DNA from: Mycobacterium sp. 852014-52450_SCH5900713
Lineage (GTDB): Bacteria > Actinomycetota > Actinomycetes > Mycobacteriales > Mycobacteriaceae
DNA length: 64,000 nt
Reading direction: 5' to 3'
NCBI RefSeq assembly: GCF_001667075.1
Contig: NZ_LZIL01000042.1
Span: 115,072 to 179,071 of the forward strand
Of the stretch, positions 1 to 12,500 are shown piece after piece; within the stretch, counting starts at the first letter, position 1; each line of letters starts with the position of its first letter. Under the pieces are notes generated by a model. It had not been told where the DNA came from. It worked only from the letters and a program-made list of their open reading frames with translations, and did not search any database. Made by a program: the position numbers and the translations under genes.

Positions 1-1
1 A

Positions 2-2290
2 CTGGCCAGACAACTGTTGGGGCCTTCGGACGAGGACGAGACGGCTTGGCGGAACGGCCAGTGGCACACCGCGCGCGTGACTCCTGGGCCGCTGCGGCCT
101 GAGGACCGGAGAACCGCCGTGGCGGATCACCCCCACGACGGGATGCGCATGCAGATCCGGACGCCTGGCGATCTGGAAACGCTGGAACTGGCCGCTTTTC
201 AACGAGTTCCGCCGGGTCGGGGGGAGATCGAGGTTGCGGTCACCGCATCGAGCGTCAACTTCTCCGACATCCTGATCGCCGCCGGCCAGCACCCTGGTGA
301 CGATGGGGATGCACGACAGTTGGGCAGGGACTTCGCCGGAGTCGTCACCGCGGTTGGTCCCGAAGTCTCCACCCATCGGGTGGGTGATCTTGTCGGCGGT
401 TTCTCTGCAACCGGTTGCTGGGCAACGTTTGTCACCTGTGACGCCCGGCTGGCCGCGACGCTGCCACCGGGTCTCACCGCTGACCAGGCGGCTGCGGTGA
501 CCACTCCGCACGCCGTGGCCTGGCACGCGTTACACGATCAGGCCAGGATCGCCACCGGTGACCGGGTGTTGATCCATTCCGCAGCCGGCAGCGTGGGACG
601 CGCGGCGATCGCGATCGCCCACGCCGCGGGAGCCGAAGTCTTCGCCACGGCCGGCAGTGAGCAGCGGCGTGAGCTGTTGCGCAACATGGGGATCCAGCAT
701 GTCTATGACTCCCGTCGCATCGAGTTCACGGAGCAGATCCGCCGCGACACCGGCGGATATGGTGTCGACATCGTGCTCAACTCGCTGTCGGGGGCCGCGC
801 AACGCGCGGGCCTCGAGGCGTTGGCCGCCGGTGGCCGATTTGTGGAAATCGGCAAGCAGGACGTTTGTGCGAACACCCGACTGGAGCTTTTCCCATTCCA
901 TCGCAACCTCACCTTCCACTACGTCGATCTGACGTTGATGTCGCAGAGCCACCCGGAGCGGGTGGGCGGATTGCTTAGCACGGTGTATCGCCTTGTCGCA
1001 GAGCATGAGCTGCCGTTGCCGGACATCACTCACTACGCGCTCGGAGATGCCACCGCGGCTCTACGCGTGAAAAGCGAGGCGGAGCACACGGGCAGGGTTC
1101 TACTCGATATGCCCAAGACCGGTCACACCAACGTCGTGGTACCGCCCGGTCAGAGCCCGACTTTCCGCAACGACGGCTCATACATCATCACCGGCGGCCT
1201 GGGCGGGATCGGGCTCTTCCTTGCCGAAAAGATGGCCGCGGCCGGCTGTGGCCGCATCGTGTTGAGCTCGCGATCGCAACCGAATGCCAGGGCGTTGGAG
1301 ACGATCGAACTCATCCGCGCGATGGGCACCGACATCGAGGTGGACTGCGGCGACATCGCCGAAGCCGGCACGGCGACGCGCTTGGTGGCGACGGCGACTG
1401 CCACCGGCCTGCCGTTGCGGGGGGTGTTGCACGCCGCCGCGGTATTCGAGAACGCGATGCTCGCCACCACGAGCGACGAGCTGATCGACCGCAACTGGGC
1501 TCCGAAGGTATTCGGGGCGTGGAACTTACACCGGGCGACGGCCGCTCTCGCCCTGGACTGGTTCTGCTTGTTCTCCTCGGCGGTAGGTCTGGTGGGCTCG
1601 CCCGGACAATCGGCGTACGCCGCCGCGAACAGCTGGCTGGACGCGTTCGCGCGGTGGCGCCGAGCCCGCGGCCTTCCCGCCACCGCGATCGGGTGGGCGC
1701 TATGGGCCGAGGTCGGCCGCGCCGCCGAGCTCAGGTCCGCGACCGGCGAAGACGTGGCCCCCGGGCAGGACGGCGAAGGCACCGCGATCGCGCACTGGCG
1801 CGACACGGCTTTCACCGCCGACGAGGGCGCCTACGCGTTTCAAGCACTCCTGCGCCACGACCGCGCGTACGCCGGGTATGCAAAGCTGACGGGCACCCCG
1901 TGGTTCGCCGCCTACGCGCAACGCAGCAGGTTCGCTGAATTGTTCCGCTCCAGGGGCCAAAGCTCGACGGACGCAAGCGAATTGCTGGGCGAGTTGAAGG
2001 CCCTGTCGCCGGAAGACCGGCCCGTTCGGCTCCGCCGCATGGTCTCCGACGCCGTGAGCCTGATTCTGCGGCGCACCATCGACCCGGATCACCCGCTCTC
2101 CGAGTATGGCCTCGACTCGATGGGCAACCTTGAGCTGCGCACCCGTATCGAGGCGGAAACAGGGGTGCGCGTCACCACCAACGACATCACCACCATTCGG
2201 GGTCTGGCCGGGCTACTGTGTGAAACCCTTTCTGCAACTGCCGACCGCGGTTCCGGCGCAAGCGGACAGAAGGAGGAAGAGTGTTCGTAG
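2..2290 (+). CDS. Mas-like type I polyketide synthase, C-terminal part (ER-KR-ACP), 5' truncated by window edge
   Basis: The reading frame is open from the first complete codon, so the gene begins outside the window; about 760 residues are visible. In order they hold an enoylreductase (about 45-365, NADPH motif [11 protein letters not shown]), a ketoreductase (about 390-600, GGLGGIG nucleotide motif, [13 protein letters not shown] active-site region) and an acyl carrier domain (about 680-745) with phosphopantetheine serine in [11 protein letters not shown]. This order, and the [19 protein letters not shown] signature, are typical of Mas/Pks2/Pks5-type mycobacterial synthases that make methyl-branched fatty acids for acyltrehaloses, sulfolipids or lipooligosaccharides. 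The stop overlaps the start of the next gene by 10 nt, so the two are translationally coupled. The exact lipid made is inferred from family and neighbours only; KS, AT and DH domains are not visible here. Confidence 0.93.
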   Translation: MARQLLGPSDEDETAWRNGQWHTARVTPGPLRPEDRRTAVADHPHDGMRMQIRTPGDLETLELAAFQRVPPGRGEIEVAVTASSVNFSDILIAAGQHPGDDGDARQLGRDFAGVVTAVGPEVSTHRVGDLVGGFSATGCWATFVTCDARLAATLPPGLTADQAAAVTTPHAVAWHALHDQARIATGDRVLIHSAAGSVGRAAIAIAHAAGAEVFATAGSEQRRELLRNMGIQHVYDSRRIEFTEQIRRDTGGYGVDIVLNSLSGAAQRAGLEALAAGGRFVEIGKQDVCANTRLELFPFHRNLTFHYVDLTLMSQSHPERVGGLLSTVYRLVAEHELPLPDITHYALGDATAALRVKSEAEHTGRVLLDMPKTGHTNVVVPPGQSPTFRNDGSYIITGGLGGIGLFLAEKMAAAGCGRIVLSSRSQPNARALETIELIRAMGTDIEVDCGDIAEAGTATRLVATATATGLPLRGVLHAAAVFENAMLATTSDELIDRNWAPKVFGAWNLHRATAALALDWFCLFSSAVGLVGSPGQSAYAAANSWLDAFARWRRARGLPATAIGWALWAEVGRAAELRSATGEDVAPGQDGEGTAIAHWRDTAFTADEGAYAFQALLRHDRAYAGYAKLTGTPWFAAYAQRSRFAELFRSRGQSSTDASELLGELKALSPEDRPVRLRRMVSDAVSLILRRTIDPDHPLSEYGLDSMGNLELRTRIEAETGVRVTTNDITTIRGLAGLLCETLSATADRGSGASGQKEEECS

Positions 2291-3747
2291 GTGCGGGGCC
2301 GGCGCGCGGGTTGTTCGTGGGAACGGTTCATGACTGGGTGCCCGAGTCGGGCAGGATCGTGTCCTGGGAAGCCTCACCGTCCTCCCTCGAGAAGGCCCGG
2401 CAGGCGCCGATAAGCGATGTGCCGCTGAGCGCCATGCAGGAAGCCCACCTGCGCGGCTTTTCCCGCTACGCGGCCCGCGGGCTCGACTATGCCCGGCTGG
2501 TCATCGGGTGCGGCGACGAACCCGGCCGGTGCGACGTCCGTGCCATGAGCTACGTCATCAATGCACACCTGCGCCGACACAAGACGTATCACAGTTGGTT
2601 CGCATACCAAGACGCGGAATGCATTGTGCGGCATACCATCGATGATCCCGCCGATATCGAGTTCGTTCCGACCCGGCGTGACACGATGACACCGACCGAG
2701 TGGCGTCAGTTCGTGCTGTCCACCCCCGACCCGGTGCAATGGGACTGCTTCAGGTTCGGCATCATCCAGCGCGCGGACCACTTCACCTTCTTCGCGATCG
2801 TCGATCACGTGCACTGTGACCCGACGATCATCTCGGGGTTGTACACGGAAATCTTGATGAACTACCGCAGCCTGATCACCGGGGGCGCGCTCGGTTCGTC
2901 ACCATCGCCCGCCAGTCACGACGATTTCTGCATGCGAGAGAAGCAACACCTGGCCAGCCTGGCGGCGTCTTCCCCCGAGGTGCGGAGGTGGATCGAATTC
3001 GCCGAACGGAACGGCGGAACGCTACCGGACTTCCCCCTGCCGCTCGGCGACTTGTCCGTGCCTTCCGGTGGCGACCTCGTCGTCCAGCGCCTGATGGGTC
3101 AGGAACAGACCGCCGCATTCGAATCACTCTGCATCCGAGCGGCCGCGCGCATCAGCGGGGGCCTGTTCGCCTGTGTGGCTCTCGCGCAGTACGAGTTGAC
3201 CGGCGCGACGACGTATTACGGGCTCGCGCCGATCGACAAACGCAGGACCCTCGCGGAATTCTCGACCATGGGATGGTTCACCGGCGTGGTTCCGTTCACC
3301 GTCCCCGTCGACCCGGCATCTTTTGCAGAGACCGCGCGCGCCGCGCAGGCGTCCTTCGACTCGAATCTGGATCTCGCGAATGTGTCGTTCAACGACGTGC
3401 TGAAGTTGGCGCCCTGGCTCAGGGAGTGGGGACCGAATTGCACCATGGTCAATTACATGGATGCCGGCCTGCCGCCCTTTTCCGCCACCGTCGCTTCCCA
3501 GATGAAGAACGCGAACGTCAAAATCTATTGCGACCCAAGGGATCCGGCTCACTTGTATATTTCGGTGATCCGGCTCTTCGACGAGGTGTCGATTTGGGTG
3601 AATTTCCCGAACAATCCGGTGGCGAGGGACTCCGTGACCCGATTTCTGAACGCGCTGACAGCGGTATTCAAGCGCGTCTTGGCGGACGACGGTTCGAGTG
3701 CGGCAAGGACCGAGGTCACGGATCTTGCCTACGCGGACGACGATTGA
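2281..3747 (+). CDS. PapA-family polyketide-associated acyltransferase
   Basis: A 488-residue protein of the mycobacterial PapA1/PapA2/PapA3 type, related to condensation domains. The catalytic HxxxD is visible as DHVHCDPT near residue 175. Family members transfer polyketide or fatty acyl groups onto trehalose or related glycolipid acceptors, usually using the product of the adjacent synthase. The GTG start at 2281 follows AGGAGG at 2271-2276 and overlaps the synthase stop, which fixes the start and supports coupling. Placed between a Mas-like PKS and a glycosyltransferase it very probably loads the branched acyl chain onto a sugar; trehalose is the most likely acceptor by analogy, but this cannot be seen in the sequence. 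Confidence 0.9.
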   Translation: MFVGAGPARGLFVGTVHDWVPESGRIVSWEASPSSLEKARQAPISDVPLSAMQEAHLRGFSRYAARGLDYARLVIGCGDEPGRCDVRAMSYVINAHLRRHKTYHSWFAYQDAECIVRHTIDDPADIEFVPTRRDTMTPTEWRQFVLSTPDPVQWDCFRFGIIQRADHFTFFAIVDHVHCDPTIISGLYTEILMNYRSLITGGALGSSPSPASHDDFCMREKQHLASLAASSPEVRRWIEFAERNGGTLPDFPLPLGDLSVPSGGDLVVQRLMGQEQTAAFESLCIRAAARISGGLFACVALAQYELTGATTYYGLAPIDKRRTLAEFSTMGWFTGVVPFTVPVDPASFAETARAAQASFDSNLDLANVSFNDVLKLAPWLREWGPNCTMVNYMDAGLPPFSATVASQMKNANVKIYCDPRDPAHLYISVIRLFDEVSIWVNFPNNPVARDSVTRFLNALTAVFKRVLADDGSSAARTEVTDLAYADDD

Positions 3748-3764
3748 CGGGGCCGGTTGCGTCG

Positions 3765-5021
3765 ATGAAAGTTGTCTTGGCGGCCCACGGAACGCGCGGC
3801 GATGTCGAGCCCTGCGCCGCTGTCGGCCTTGAGCTGATGCGGCGAGGGCACGAAGTACGCGTGGCGGCGCCGCCCGACCTGATTGGCTTTGTGGAGTCGG
3901 CCGGGCTTGTTGCGGTCGGGTACGGGCCGGATTCGCAGGAGCAGGTCAAGGCGCTCGCGGATTTCCACCACCACGCCTTCAAGCCGCAAAACCCGATCAA
4001 CTTGGTCCGCGCGGGCAAGGAGCTTTTCATCGAGGGTTGGGCGCAGATGAGTTCGACGCTGACTTCGGTGGCGGACGGGGCCGACGTACTGGTAACCGGC
4101 CAGACGTACCACGGGGTCGTCGCCAATGTGGCGGAGTACTACGACATTCCAGTGGCTGCGCTTCACCACATGCCGATCTGCGTCAATGGCCAGCTGGCTC
4201 TTCCGTCGATACCATCGCCGGCTCCCCTGGTCCGCGCTACGTTGAGGACGGCGTGGTGGCTGTACTGGCTTATCACCCAGGAGGTCGATGACGCGCAACG
4301 CCGTCAACTGGGCCTACCGCGGGCAACGGCCCCCGCGGCGAAACGGATGGCGCAACGCGGATCGCTCGAAATCCAGGCCTACGACGGAGCGTGTTTTCCG
4401 GGCCTGTCGAAGGAATGGAACGGCCGCCGGCCGTTCGTCGGCGCGCTCACGATGGAATTACCGACGCATGACGACGGTGAGGTGGCTTCGTGGGCTACCG
4501 CGGGAACGCCCCCCATCTACTTCGGGTTTGGCAGCACACCGGTCCGGTCGCCCGCCGACGCGATCGCCATGATCGCCGCGGCCTGCGCGGACCTCGGCGA
4601 ACGGGCCTTGGTGTATTCGGGCGCGACCAGCCCACACTGCACGCCGCATTCCGACCGAATACGACTGGTGGGCCCGCTGAATTACACCGTCACCCTTCCG
4701 CTCTGCCGCGCGATTGTTCACCACGGTGGCGGGGGCACCACGGCCGCCGGTCTGCGAGCCGGAATTCCCATGCTGATCCTCTGGGACGTGGCCGAGCAGC
4801 CGCTGTGGGCCGCGCAGGTCACCCGGATGCGAGTTGGCCGATCCCAGCGCCTGGTGAGCACCACCGTGGAATCGCTCGTGAGACACCTCCGTGAAATCCT
4901 TGCGCCGCAATACACGGCCCGGGCTCGCGATTTCGCCGGTCGCATGACCAAGCCTGCCGAAAGCATCAGCGCGGCAGCCGATCTCGTGGAGGCGGTCGCC
5001 CGCGGGGAGCGTGTTCGATGA
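3765..5021 (+). CDS. GT1-family (UGT-like) glycosyltransferase
   Basis: A 418-residue protein of the glycosyltransferase family 1 type that mycobacteria use in glycopeptidolipid, phenolic glycolipid and related pathways (GtfA/RtfA, Rv2962c group). The N-terminus [16 protein letters not shown] is the usual acceptor-domain start. The donor-binding signature is in [17 protein letters not shown] and the following DVAEQPLWA (about residues 325-350). The ATG at 3765 was chosen because the family motif starts exactly there; the frame is open much further upstream inside papA. It lies 17 nt after papA and overlaps the next gene by ATGA, so it belongs to the same operon. The sugar donor is not predictable from the motif alone. 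Confidence 0.92.
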   Translation: MKVVLAAHGTRGDVEPCAAVGLELMRRGHEVRVAAPPDLIGFVESAGLVAVGYGPDSQEQVKALADFHHHAFKPQNPINLVRAGKELFIEGWAQMSSTLTSVADGADVLVTGQTYHGVVANVAEYYDIPVAALHHMPICVNGQLALPSIPSPAPLVRATLRTAWWLYWLITQEVDDAQRRQLGLPRATAPAAKRMAQRGSLEIQAYDGACFPGLSKEWNGRRPFVGALTMELPTHDDGEVASWATAGTPPIYFGFGSTPVRSPADAIAMIAAACADLGERALVYSGATSPHCTPHSDRIRLVGPLNYTVTLPLCRAIVHHGGGGTTAAGLRAGIPMLILWDVAEQPLWAAQVTRMRVGRSQRLVSTTVESLVRHLREILAPQYTARARDFAGRMTKPAESISAAADLVEAVARGERVR

Positions 5022-5719
5022 TGTGGGGAACGGTGCTGCCGATCGCTCTTTGGCTGTCGCTCGACCCGACGCGTCTGGTCGTCGGCGGAATCTTGATGTC
5101 ACGCCCCCGGCCCCGACACAACCTCCTTGCCTACTGGTGGGGCGGCATGACAGCGGGCCTGGGCCCGGCCGTCGGCGCCTTCGTACTTCTGCGGAATTCC
5201 CCACCGACGGTTATGGAAGATGCGAAGACTACGGTCATGCGCTTCACGGGCGCCTACTTCCAGATCGCGGTCGGCGTGCTTGCGCTGGCGATCGCGACAG
5301 GAGTGTGGGCGTACCGCGGCGCCCCGTCGTCCTCAGGCCAGCAATTGCCCCGACCGACCGCGGCCGCCCGGCTCACGGCGCGCATCCGGCGCGCGTTGCA
5401 GGGCGGAAATCCGTGGGTGGCGTTCGGGATCGGACTGATGACGACCGTGCCACTCGCCGATTATCTCGTGGTCCTCATCATCATCGCCTCCTCGAGAGCA
5501 GCCATCGGCGCTCAACTCGGCGCAGTCGTGATATTCATCGTCGTGGTGCTCGCTCTCGTCGAGGTCCCCCTCGTCAGTTATCTTGTCGCACCGGCGCAGA
5601 CGCAGCAGGCGATGGTCCAGCTGCAAAGGTGGTTCGCCACTCACCGTCGACGGCTTCTGATCGCGGCACCCGCTCTCGCTGGGATCATGCTGTTGGCCGC
5701 GGGTGTCAGCAGCCTCTGA
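5018..5719 (+). CDS. Gap-like integral membrane protein (glycolipid export helper)
   Basis: A 233-residue hydrophobic protein with about six membrane segments, starting [20 protein letters not shown]. The pattern matches the small mycobacterial Gap family (GPL-addressing protein), members of which are needed for surface delivery of glycopeptidolipids and recur in lipooligosaccharide loci. It overlaps the glycosyltransferase by ATGA (5018-5021), giving a four-gene operon PKS-papA-GT-gap. The stop is only 14 nt from the stop of the convergent gene. Family assignment rests on size, topology and context rather than a catalytic motif. Confidence 0.8.
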   Translation: MMWGTVLPIALWLSLDPTRLVVGGILMSRPRPRHNLLAYWWGGMTAGLGPAVGAFVLLRNSPPTVMEDAKTTVMRFTGAYFQIAVGVLALAIATGVWAYRGAPSSSGQQLPRPTAAARLTARIRRALQGGNPWVAFGIGLMTTVPLADYLVVLIIIASSRAAIGAQLGAVVIFIVVVLALVEVPLVSYLVAPAQTQQAMVQLQRWFATHRRRLLIAAPALAGIMLLAAGVSSL

Positions 5720-5733
5720 ACCGCCAGCGTCGT

Positions 5734-6783
5734 TCATTTCGAACGGGGCAGCCTCCGGCGGGGAGCTTCGGTGCGCCCAGCGTAGGTCCACCCAGCCGTC
5801 GGCCGGGCGTAGCCGCTAACCAAGGAGGGCGCTCTCCGGCCCAGCCGGTCCACGTGCGCCTGGATGAGCTCGAACGGGTAGTCGGTGTGTCGCTCGATGA
5901 CATCGCGCACGTTCGCCATGGACGCGTGCCACGGCATGTCGTATCGCGCCAGGTTGGTCTTGAGGAAAGGGAACCGGAAGTCCTTGATGAGTCCGTCCCA
6001 AAAGTGCAGGGTCCCGTTATTGCGGCCGGAGCGTTTATTCGCCCACGGATGGGCTGATGAGCGGCCATAGGCGAGTTCGATGGCGGCGGCGGAGACGAAC
6101 GGGTTGAGGCTGAGGCCCGCCTTGCGAGCCCGCGCAGATATGCCGATCTCGTAGCGCCAGATGACCGTCTGTTTGTGGACCACGTACTGGAAGCCGTTCC
6201 AGAAATCCTCGAGAAACGGACGTGTGCGCGGATTGAGATCCCAAGCCAGAAAGAAAGATTGGAGATGGGGAACCAACTGGGTGTTCTCGACCGCGCCGTA
6301 CATGTCGGCACCGTGAAACGAGCTCAACATGTTTTCGAGGGAAAAGAGCGGACCGAACACGCTGTCATTGGCGACCAGAAACCGGTCGAACTGATCGAGC
6401 GACCACCCGCGGTGCGTGAGAACGCACCACGCGAGGTGCCACGATCCGAAATCGTAAGAGAGTGTGCGGCGGGTGTAGATGCCGGCACACAGAGAGCGGA
6501 TGGAAGCCACGGACTCCGGTGTGAGAGTGGGCGAGCCGGAGACGAAGACAATGGTCGCGCCCTGCTCCCGCAACGCCTTCAGGTAATAGGCGACGTACGG
6601 GTCGACGACGCCCTGGGGATCGAAGTGGGCAAACAACGCAAGCGTACGGCGGCCGGGCGGCGGATGCGGCGGAAGCTCTAGGTGGGTTTCGCACAGGAAT
6701 CGGAAGGCGTTGCCGCCCAGCCGATAACGCGCCGCGGCTGACGCGCGCTCTGCTTCGGTGCGAAGCGAATCCGAAATCTTCAT
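5734..6783 (-). CDS. RgpF-like (rhamnan synthesis protein F domain) glycan biosynthesis protein
   Basis: A 349-residue soluble protein. The block TLALFAHFDPQGVVDPYV followed by YLKALREQGATIVFVSGSP, then YDFGSWHLA, LVANDSVFGPL and FFLAWDLN, is the signature order of the RgpF family found in rhamnose-polymer and O-antigen clusters, where the domain acts as, or with, a glycosyltransferase. It starts at ATG 6783, 58 nt after the fatty acyl-AMP ligase gene on the same strand, and converges on the gap-like gene. Such a domain is not a standard part of the mycobacterial glycolipid loci I know, so it may add a deoxyhexose to the lipid made by this island; that is inference. Confidence 0.85.
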   Translation of the reverse strand: MKISDSLRTEAERASAAARYRLGGNAFRFLCETHLELPPHPPPGRRTLALFAHFDPQGVVDPYVAYYLKALREQGATIVFVSGSPTLTPESVASIRSLCAGIYTRRTLSYDFGSWHLAWCVLTHRGWSLDQFDRFLVANDSVFGPLFSLENMLSSFHGADMYGAVENTQLVPHLQSFFLAWDLNPRTRPFLEDFWNGFQYVVHKQTVIWRYEIGISARARKAGLSLNPFVSAAAIELAYGRSSAHPWANKRSGRNNGTLHFWDGLIKDFRFPFLKTNLARYDMPWHASMANVRDVIERHTDYPFELIQAHVDRLGRRAPSLVSGYARPTAGWTYAGRTEAPRRRLPRSK

Positions 6784-6841
6784 CGCGACCCCGTGGCCTC
6801 CGGTGAGTGCTCAGTCGACGTGAAGCGGCCAGCCGCCAGCG

Positions 6842-8560
6842 CTAGGCATCCAACCGCGCGAACTGATTCTGTTGATAGCGCTCGACGCAGGCCGCTCTTC
6901 GGACCTTGCCGCTGGTGGTGATGGGGATCGAACCGGGCGCTACCACAACGAGATCGGCAATGCTCAGTCCGTGCACGGTGGATATCGCGGAAGTGACTTT
7001 GCGCTTGACGGCATCGAAACCCGCTTCGCTGGCGTCGGCGCGATTCTTGAACTCGATGATCGCGACGACTTTTTCGGTGCCCTCGGCCGGAACCGAGATT
7101 GCTGCGCACCGCCCCGGCGCGATGCTCTGGATCGTTGCCTCGAGGTCGTCGGGAGAGTGGTTGCGGCCGTAGACGATCAATAGATCCTTGATACGGCCGA
7201 TGATGAACAGTTCGCCGTCGGCGATGAACCCCATATCTCCGGTCCGCAGCCAGGGCCCCTCGGGAGTGCCGGCCGTCGCATCGACAAGCGTTGCGCCGAA
7301 TTTCTCTTCAGACTCTGGTCGTTTCTGCCAGTAGCCGGACGCGACGTTGTGCCCATGCACCCAGATTTCACCGGTCGTTCCCGCCGGACATTCGATACGT
7401 GTCTCCGGATTGACGATGCGCACCATCGGTGAGCGTGGCGCGCCGTAACTGACCAGTGCGGTACCGCCCCCGCTCGCACACCGCTTCGCGAGGCCAGCGG
7501 TCAATTCTTCGGAGTCGAAGTGCACGACTTGTGGTGGTTGACCCGCTTCGCGGGTCGCGACGTACAGCGTTGCCTCCGCCATTCCATACGAGGGCCGCAA
7601 CACCCGCTCCGGGAGGTTGAAGGAGGCGAAGCGCTCGGTGAAGCGTCGCAGCGTCGCGGGCTGGACTCGCTCGCTGCCGTTGAGGATGCTGAGCACGTTT
7701 CCCAGATCGAGGCCGGCCAGGTCGTCGTCCGAGGTCTTTCTTGCGGCCAATTCGAAGGCGAAATTAGGCCCCGCCGATAGTGCGTGACTGTTGCAGGCCA
7801 GCAACTGCATCCACCGGGCCGGCCGCTGCAGGAACGCCACCGGAGTCGTGAGCACGGTGTGGAACCCCGTCAGCACCGGAAAGATGATTCCGAGATGCAA
7901 CCCCATGTCGTGGTAGAAGGGCAGCCACGACACCACAGTGGTGTCCGGTGGGGCCACGCCGCCGTGGTCGCCGAAGAAGGCGGCATTGATCTGCCCGAAA
8001 TTGGCCATGATGTTCCTGTCGGAGACCATCACTCCGGCGGGGGTGCGCGTCGACCCGGACGTGTATTGCAAATAGATGGTGTCGATTGAGCTGTCGACCC
8101 GCGCGCGCGGCGCGTTCGTCGAGCCCGGGGCCGGCGAATCAACCGCGACGATCGACGGAACGGAGTCCCCGGCCCCCGCCTCGACATACCGGGCGACGTC
8201 GTCCGCGATCGACGATGTCGTGAGGAGGACGGAGGGCGAGGTGTCTTTCAGTACCGCACCGACACGTTCGTCGCTGGCCCCACCGAGTGGAACCGCAATC
8301 AGCCCAGCCTGTAATGCGGCAAGGAAGGCGGCGATGTAGTCCAGCCCGTGCGGCGCCAGTATCACTGCGCGCTCCCCCGGCCGCCCGTGAATCCCCAACT
8401 GCGGTGCGAGGTTAAGCACTCGCCGGTACAGCTGCGACCATGTCACGCTTTCGGCGATTCCGTTGCGATCCAGCTCGTAATCCATGAACGTGAACGCCGT
8501 CCGGTTGGGCTGCAGGCTGGCGCGTTCGCGCAGCAGTGTCGGAATGGGACACTTAAGCAT
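6842..8560 (-). CDS. Long-chain fatty acyl-AMP ligase (FadD/FAAL type)
   Basis: A 572-residue member of the FAAL branch of the adenylating enzymes. The AMP-binding motif [12 protein letters not shown] is at about 165-180, followed by the [10 protein letters not shown] segment. The FAAL-type core region ([15 protein letters not shown], then [12 protein letters not shown]), WLRTGDMGF and the C-terminal lysine of SGKVRR are all present. FAALs activate fatty acids as acyl-adenylates and pass them to a PKS, so this enzyme probably primes the polyketide synthase at the left edge. The ATG at 8560 ([14 protein letters not shown]) is preferred over an upstream in-frame start at 8704, which would run into the divergent methyltransferase gene. 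The C-terminus reads [12 protein letters not shown]. Confidence 0.93.
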   Translation of the reverse strand: MLKCPIPTLLRERASLQPNRTAFTFMDYELDRNGIAESVTWSQLYRRVLNLAPQLGIHGRPGERAVILAPHGLDYIAAFLAALQAGLIAVPLGGASDERVGAVLKDTSPSVLLTTSSIADDVARYVEAGAGDSVPSIVAVDSPAPGSTNAPRARVDSSIDTIYLQYTSGSTRTPAGVMVSDRNIMANFGQINAAFFGDHGGVAPPDTTVVSWLPFYHDMGLHLGIIFPVLTGFHTVLTTPVAFLQRPARWMQLLACNSHALSAGPNFAFELAARKTSDDDLAGLDLGNVLSILNGSERVQPATLRRFTERFASFNLPERVLRPSYGMAEATLYVATREAGQPPQVVHFDSEELTAGLAKRCASGGGTALVSYGAPRSPMVRIVNPETRIECPAGTTGEIWVHGHNVASGYWQKRPESEEKFGATLVDATAGTPEGPWLRTGDMGFIADGELFIIGRIKDLLIVYGRNHSPDDLEATIQSIAPGRCAAISVPAEGTEKVVAIIEFKNRADASEAGFDAVKRKVTSAISTVHGLSIADLVVVAPGSIPITTSGKVRRAACVERYQQNQFARLDA

Positions 8561-8645
8561 GGGCGTCAGGCTACCCCGGCCATTATCACCGCGTCGGTTT
8601 TGCGCCGGACACGATGGGCGGCTGCAACGTACGCCGATAGAGAAC

Positions 8646-9446
8646 GTGATCAGCCGGCTGAACTCCGCGCCAATCTTGGTGGCGCTATTGGATTTGCGCT
8701 TCAAATACGGCTATCGGTTTCTCAGCCGCCTCCTCACGAGGGACGACGTCTTATTCCTCAATTACGGATATGAGGAGGATCCGCCGCTGGCCCTGTCGCT
8801 GGCGGCGGACGACGAGCGCGATCGGTTTCCCATCCAGCTCTATCACCGCACGGCGACCCAGGTGGATCTCGCCGGCAAGGATGTGCTGGAAGTCAGTTGC
8901 GGCCACGGCGGTGGTGCCTCGTATCTGGTGCGAACGCTGCACCCCGCCTCTTACACGGGGTTGGATCTCAATACGGTCGGAATAGACTTCTGCCGAAAGA
9001 GGCACGATCTGCCCGGCCTGCAGTTCGTGCAGGGTAACGCGGAAAGCCTGCCCTTCCCCGACGCGTCCTTCGACGCGGTGATCAACGTCGAAGCCGCGAT
9101 TAATTACCGCAACGTCCGCCGGTTCTTCGCTGAAGTGGAACGCGTGCTGCGGCCGGGCGGGCATTTCCTGTACGCGGATATCCGCTATGCCGACGAAATC
9201 GCCACCTGGGAAGCGGACCTGGCCGGCATCTCCCTGCGCCGGATCTCAGAGACGGCGATCAACGCACAGGTCATGCGCGGGTTGGAGCAAAATCGCCTGT
9301 TCGACCAAATCACTCGGCGTCTGCCCAACATCGGATTCCTACGTGGCATCGCCGAGGACTATGCAGGGGGGCGCGGTTCGTTGATCTACCGGCGCCTGGA
9401 AAACGGCGAGGCTTCCTACCGGTTGTTCAGCTTCGCCAAGAATTGA
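8646..9446 (+). CDS. SAM-dependent sugar/lipid O-methyltransferase (mycobacterial glycolipid Mtf type)
   Basis: About 266 residues. The class I SAM-binding loop is [15 protein letters not shown], with GLDLN as motif II acid and [15 protein letters not shown] downstream. The start of the protein ([20 protein letters not shown] then [11 protein letters not shown]) is diagnostic of the family that includes Rv2952, Rv2959c and Rv1523 and the GPL MtfA-D enzymes. These O-methylate the lipid or sugar part of mycobacterial glycolipids. GTG 8646 was chosen because family similarity begins there and it clears the divergent ligase gene, leaving an 85-nt shared promoter region; earlier in-frame starts (8544, 8484) would overlap that gene. 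Substrate unknown, but surely the product of this island. Confidence 0.88.
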   Translation: MISRLNSAPILVALLDLRFKYGYRFLSRLLTRDDVLFLNYGYEEDPPLALSLAADDERDRFPIQLYHRTATQVDLAGKDVLEVSCGHGGGASYLVRTLHPASYTGLDLNTVGIDFCRKRHDLPGLQFVQGNAESLPFPDASFDAVINVEAAINYRNVRRFFAEVERVLRPGGHFLYADIRYADEIATWEADLAGISLRRISETAINAQVMRGLEQNRLFDQITRRLPNIGFLRGIAEDYAGGRGSLIYRRLENGEASYRLFSFAKN

Positions 9447-9568
9447 TCCGCCTCGTCTCGAGACTTCATGCCGGCGTCACGCCGTGTGAAGCCAATACTC
9501 CCTCGCCCGGTGCACAACGGCCTATTCTTTGAACAGCAAACGCGGGGGCCGGGATTGGCGGAGGTCGG

Positions 9569-12500
9569 ATGGCGGCCGTAGCAACGTGCCAGGCATGCGG
9601 CACCGAGCTTTTCGAGAATGCGCGGTTCTGTCACGGATGCGGCTCACCAGTTGCCCAACCCACGGCCCACGCGGAGTACAAGCAGGTGTCGGTGCTGTTC
9701 GCCGACGTTGTGCATTCCATGGACATAGCCGCGGCCGTCGGCGCGGAGCGGCTGCGCGAAATCATGGCCGAACTGGTCGACCGCTGCACCGACGTGGTGC
9801 ACCGCTACGGGGGCACGGTGGACAAGTTCACCGGCGACGGGATCATGGCGGTGTTCGGCGCGCCCGTAGCAATGGAGGACCACGCGGTTCGCGCCTGCCT
9901 GACGGCCTTGGGAGTTCAGGAGGAGATCAAGCGGCTCGCGAGCGACGTCCGACAGCGCGACCGTGTGGACCTGCAGTTGCGGGTAGGCCTGAACTCCGGC
10001 CAGGTAATAGCGGGCGAAATCGGTTCCGGGCCGTTCCGCTACACCGCGATCGGTGAGCAAGTCGGGATGGCCCAACGGATGGAATCTGTGGCGCCCCCGG
10101 GTGAGGTGATGTTGAGCGAATCCACCGCACGTCTCGTTCAGGAAGCCGCCGTGTTGGGCGCCGCCGAGGAGGTGCACATCAAGGGCAGCGATGCCCCGGT
10201 GCTGTCCCGTCGCCTGCTCGGCATGACCGGTGGTTGGCAACGAAGCCGGTCCCTGCAGGGCGCCCTGGTAGGACGAGAACTCGAAGTTGCGACGGTCGCG
10301 GGCCTCCTGGATCGGTCCTTGAGCGGGCGGGGTTGCGTTATCTGCGTTGCTGGACCACCGGGCATCGGCAAGACGCGCCTCGCTGATGAGGCCATCGCGA
10401 TGGCGCGGGGGCGCGGTTTCGAGGTGTCAGCAGTCTTCTGTGAGTCGCACACCAGCGACGTCCCCTTTGTCGTGGCGGCACGGCTACTTCGCGAAGCCGC
10501 CCGAATAACCGAGCTCGACGACGAGGCGGCGCGCACACAGGTGCGCGCCAGCGTCCCCGATGCGTCCGATGAGGATTTGCTGCTGCTGTATGACTTGATG
10601 GGCATTAGAGAACCCGAGACCCTACCCCCCACGATCCGTCCCGATGCGCGGCGCCGGCGGTTGACCGCACTGATCAACTCAATCTCGTTGACGCGCACCC
10701 AACCGGTTCTCTACGTCGTCGAGGACGTGCATTGGATCGACGAGGTCAGTGAGTCGCTGCTGGCCGAATTACTCACCATCATCCCCCGAACGCCGTCGAT
10801 GGTGCTGATCACATACCGGCCCGAATACCGCGGCGTACTGTCTAATGTCCTTGGTGCACAGGCGATCTCGTTGACGCCGCTGAGTGAGTCGGAAACCGCG
10901 ACGCTGCTTGACGAGTTGTTGGGCACCGATCCGTCGGTCGCCGGGATCAAGTCGCTTGTTGCCGAACGGGCGGGCGGTAACCCGTTTTTCGCACAGGAGA
11001 TGGCGCGTGAGCTCGCCGAGCGCGGTGTGCTCGAGGGCGACCGTGGCGGTTTCACCTGCACGACAGACCTGGCCGACGTCACCGTTCCGGCGAGCCTGCA
11101 GGCCACCATCTCCGCGCGCATCGACCGCCTGGATCCCGATGCCAAGCAGACGTTGAACGCCGCCGCGGTAATTGGCTCGCGCTTCACGCCCGAGTTGCTC
11201 GCCGCGGTGGGCAACGCCCCTGCCCTGGACGGGCTCCTCAGCGCCGCGCTGATCGATCAGGTCCGTTTCACACCGGGGGCCGAGTTCGCGTTCCGCCACC
11301 CGCTGATCCGGGCGGTCGCCTATGAATCGCAACTGAAATCCGACCGCGCCCAGATGCACCGGCGCCTGGCAGCTGCTATCGAGGCCCGCGGGCCGGAATC
11401 CGCCGACCAGAACGCGGCGCTGATCGCCGAACATCTCGAAGCCGCAGGTGACCTTCAGGATGCTTACGGGTGGCATATGCGCGCCGCAACGTGGGCGACT
11501 TACCGCGATATCGCCGCGGCACGTCTGGGTTGGGAATCTGCAAGAAGGATCGCCGACGCATTGCCCGCCGAGGACCCGCACCGAGCAGCCATGCGGATCG
11601 CCCCGCGCACCATGCTGTGCGCGACCGCCTGGCGCGTCCGGATGAGCGTGGCCGGTGAGCGTTTTGATGAACTGCGGAGGTTGTGCACCGCCGCTGGGGA
11701 CAAGGCGTCACTGGCGATCGCTATGGCAGCGCTGGTGGCTGATCACACGCACCAGGACCGCGTTGTCGAGGCTTCGCAGCTAGCTTCGGAGGCCGTGACC
11801 CTGGTCGAGTCCATCGGCGATCCCACGCTGACGGTAGCGCTGTCCTTCACGCCGATCCGCGCCAAGATGGCAAGCGGCGAGTGGTCGGAGATGCTCCGGC
11901 TGTCCCAGCGGGTCATCGACCTGGCCGCCGGTGACCCCGCCAAGGGCAACCTGCTTTTCGGGTCTCCCCTGGCCCTCGCCTACGCGCAACGGGCCATCGC
12001 CCGTTACGCACTGGGTCGCCCGGGATGGCGAGAGGACCTGCGGCGCGGGCTGACCGTGGCGCAGGGCGCCGACTCCCTGTCCTACGTCACCCTCGTGAGC
12101 TATGTGTACTCCGCGGGGATACCGGCCGGCGCGCTGCGGCCCGACGAATCCACGGTGCGGGAGATCGAGGATGCGTTAACCATCGCCGAACGATCCGGCG
12201 ACAACCTCCAGTTGGGTTTCGCCTGGTTGACCCTGGGCCTTGCGCTGGTGCACCGCCACACGGATGCCGAGCGTGATCGCGGGCAGAAGTTGCTGGCGGA
12301 GGTCCACGAGGTTTTCCTGCGCGGGGGCCACTTCCTGTGCGATCTACAGCTGCTCGACGCGTATGTGGCCCGTGAGACGGCCCGCCGAGGGGATCGCGAT
12401 CAAGCGATACCGCAGATGCGCGCCGCGGTCGACCATCTCGCCCGTGGCGGCCAACTCCTGTCTTGGGGAATTCCGGCGACGTCGGTTCTGGTGGAGACCT

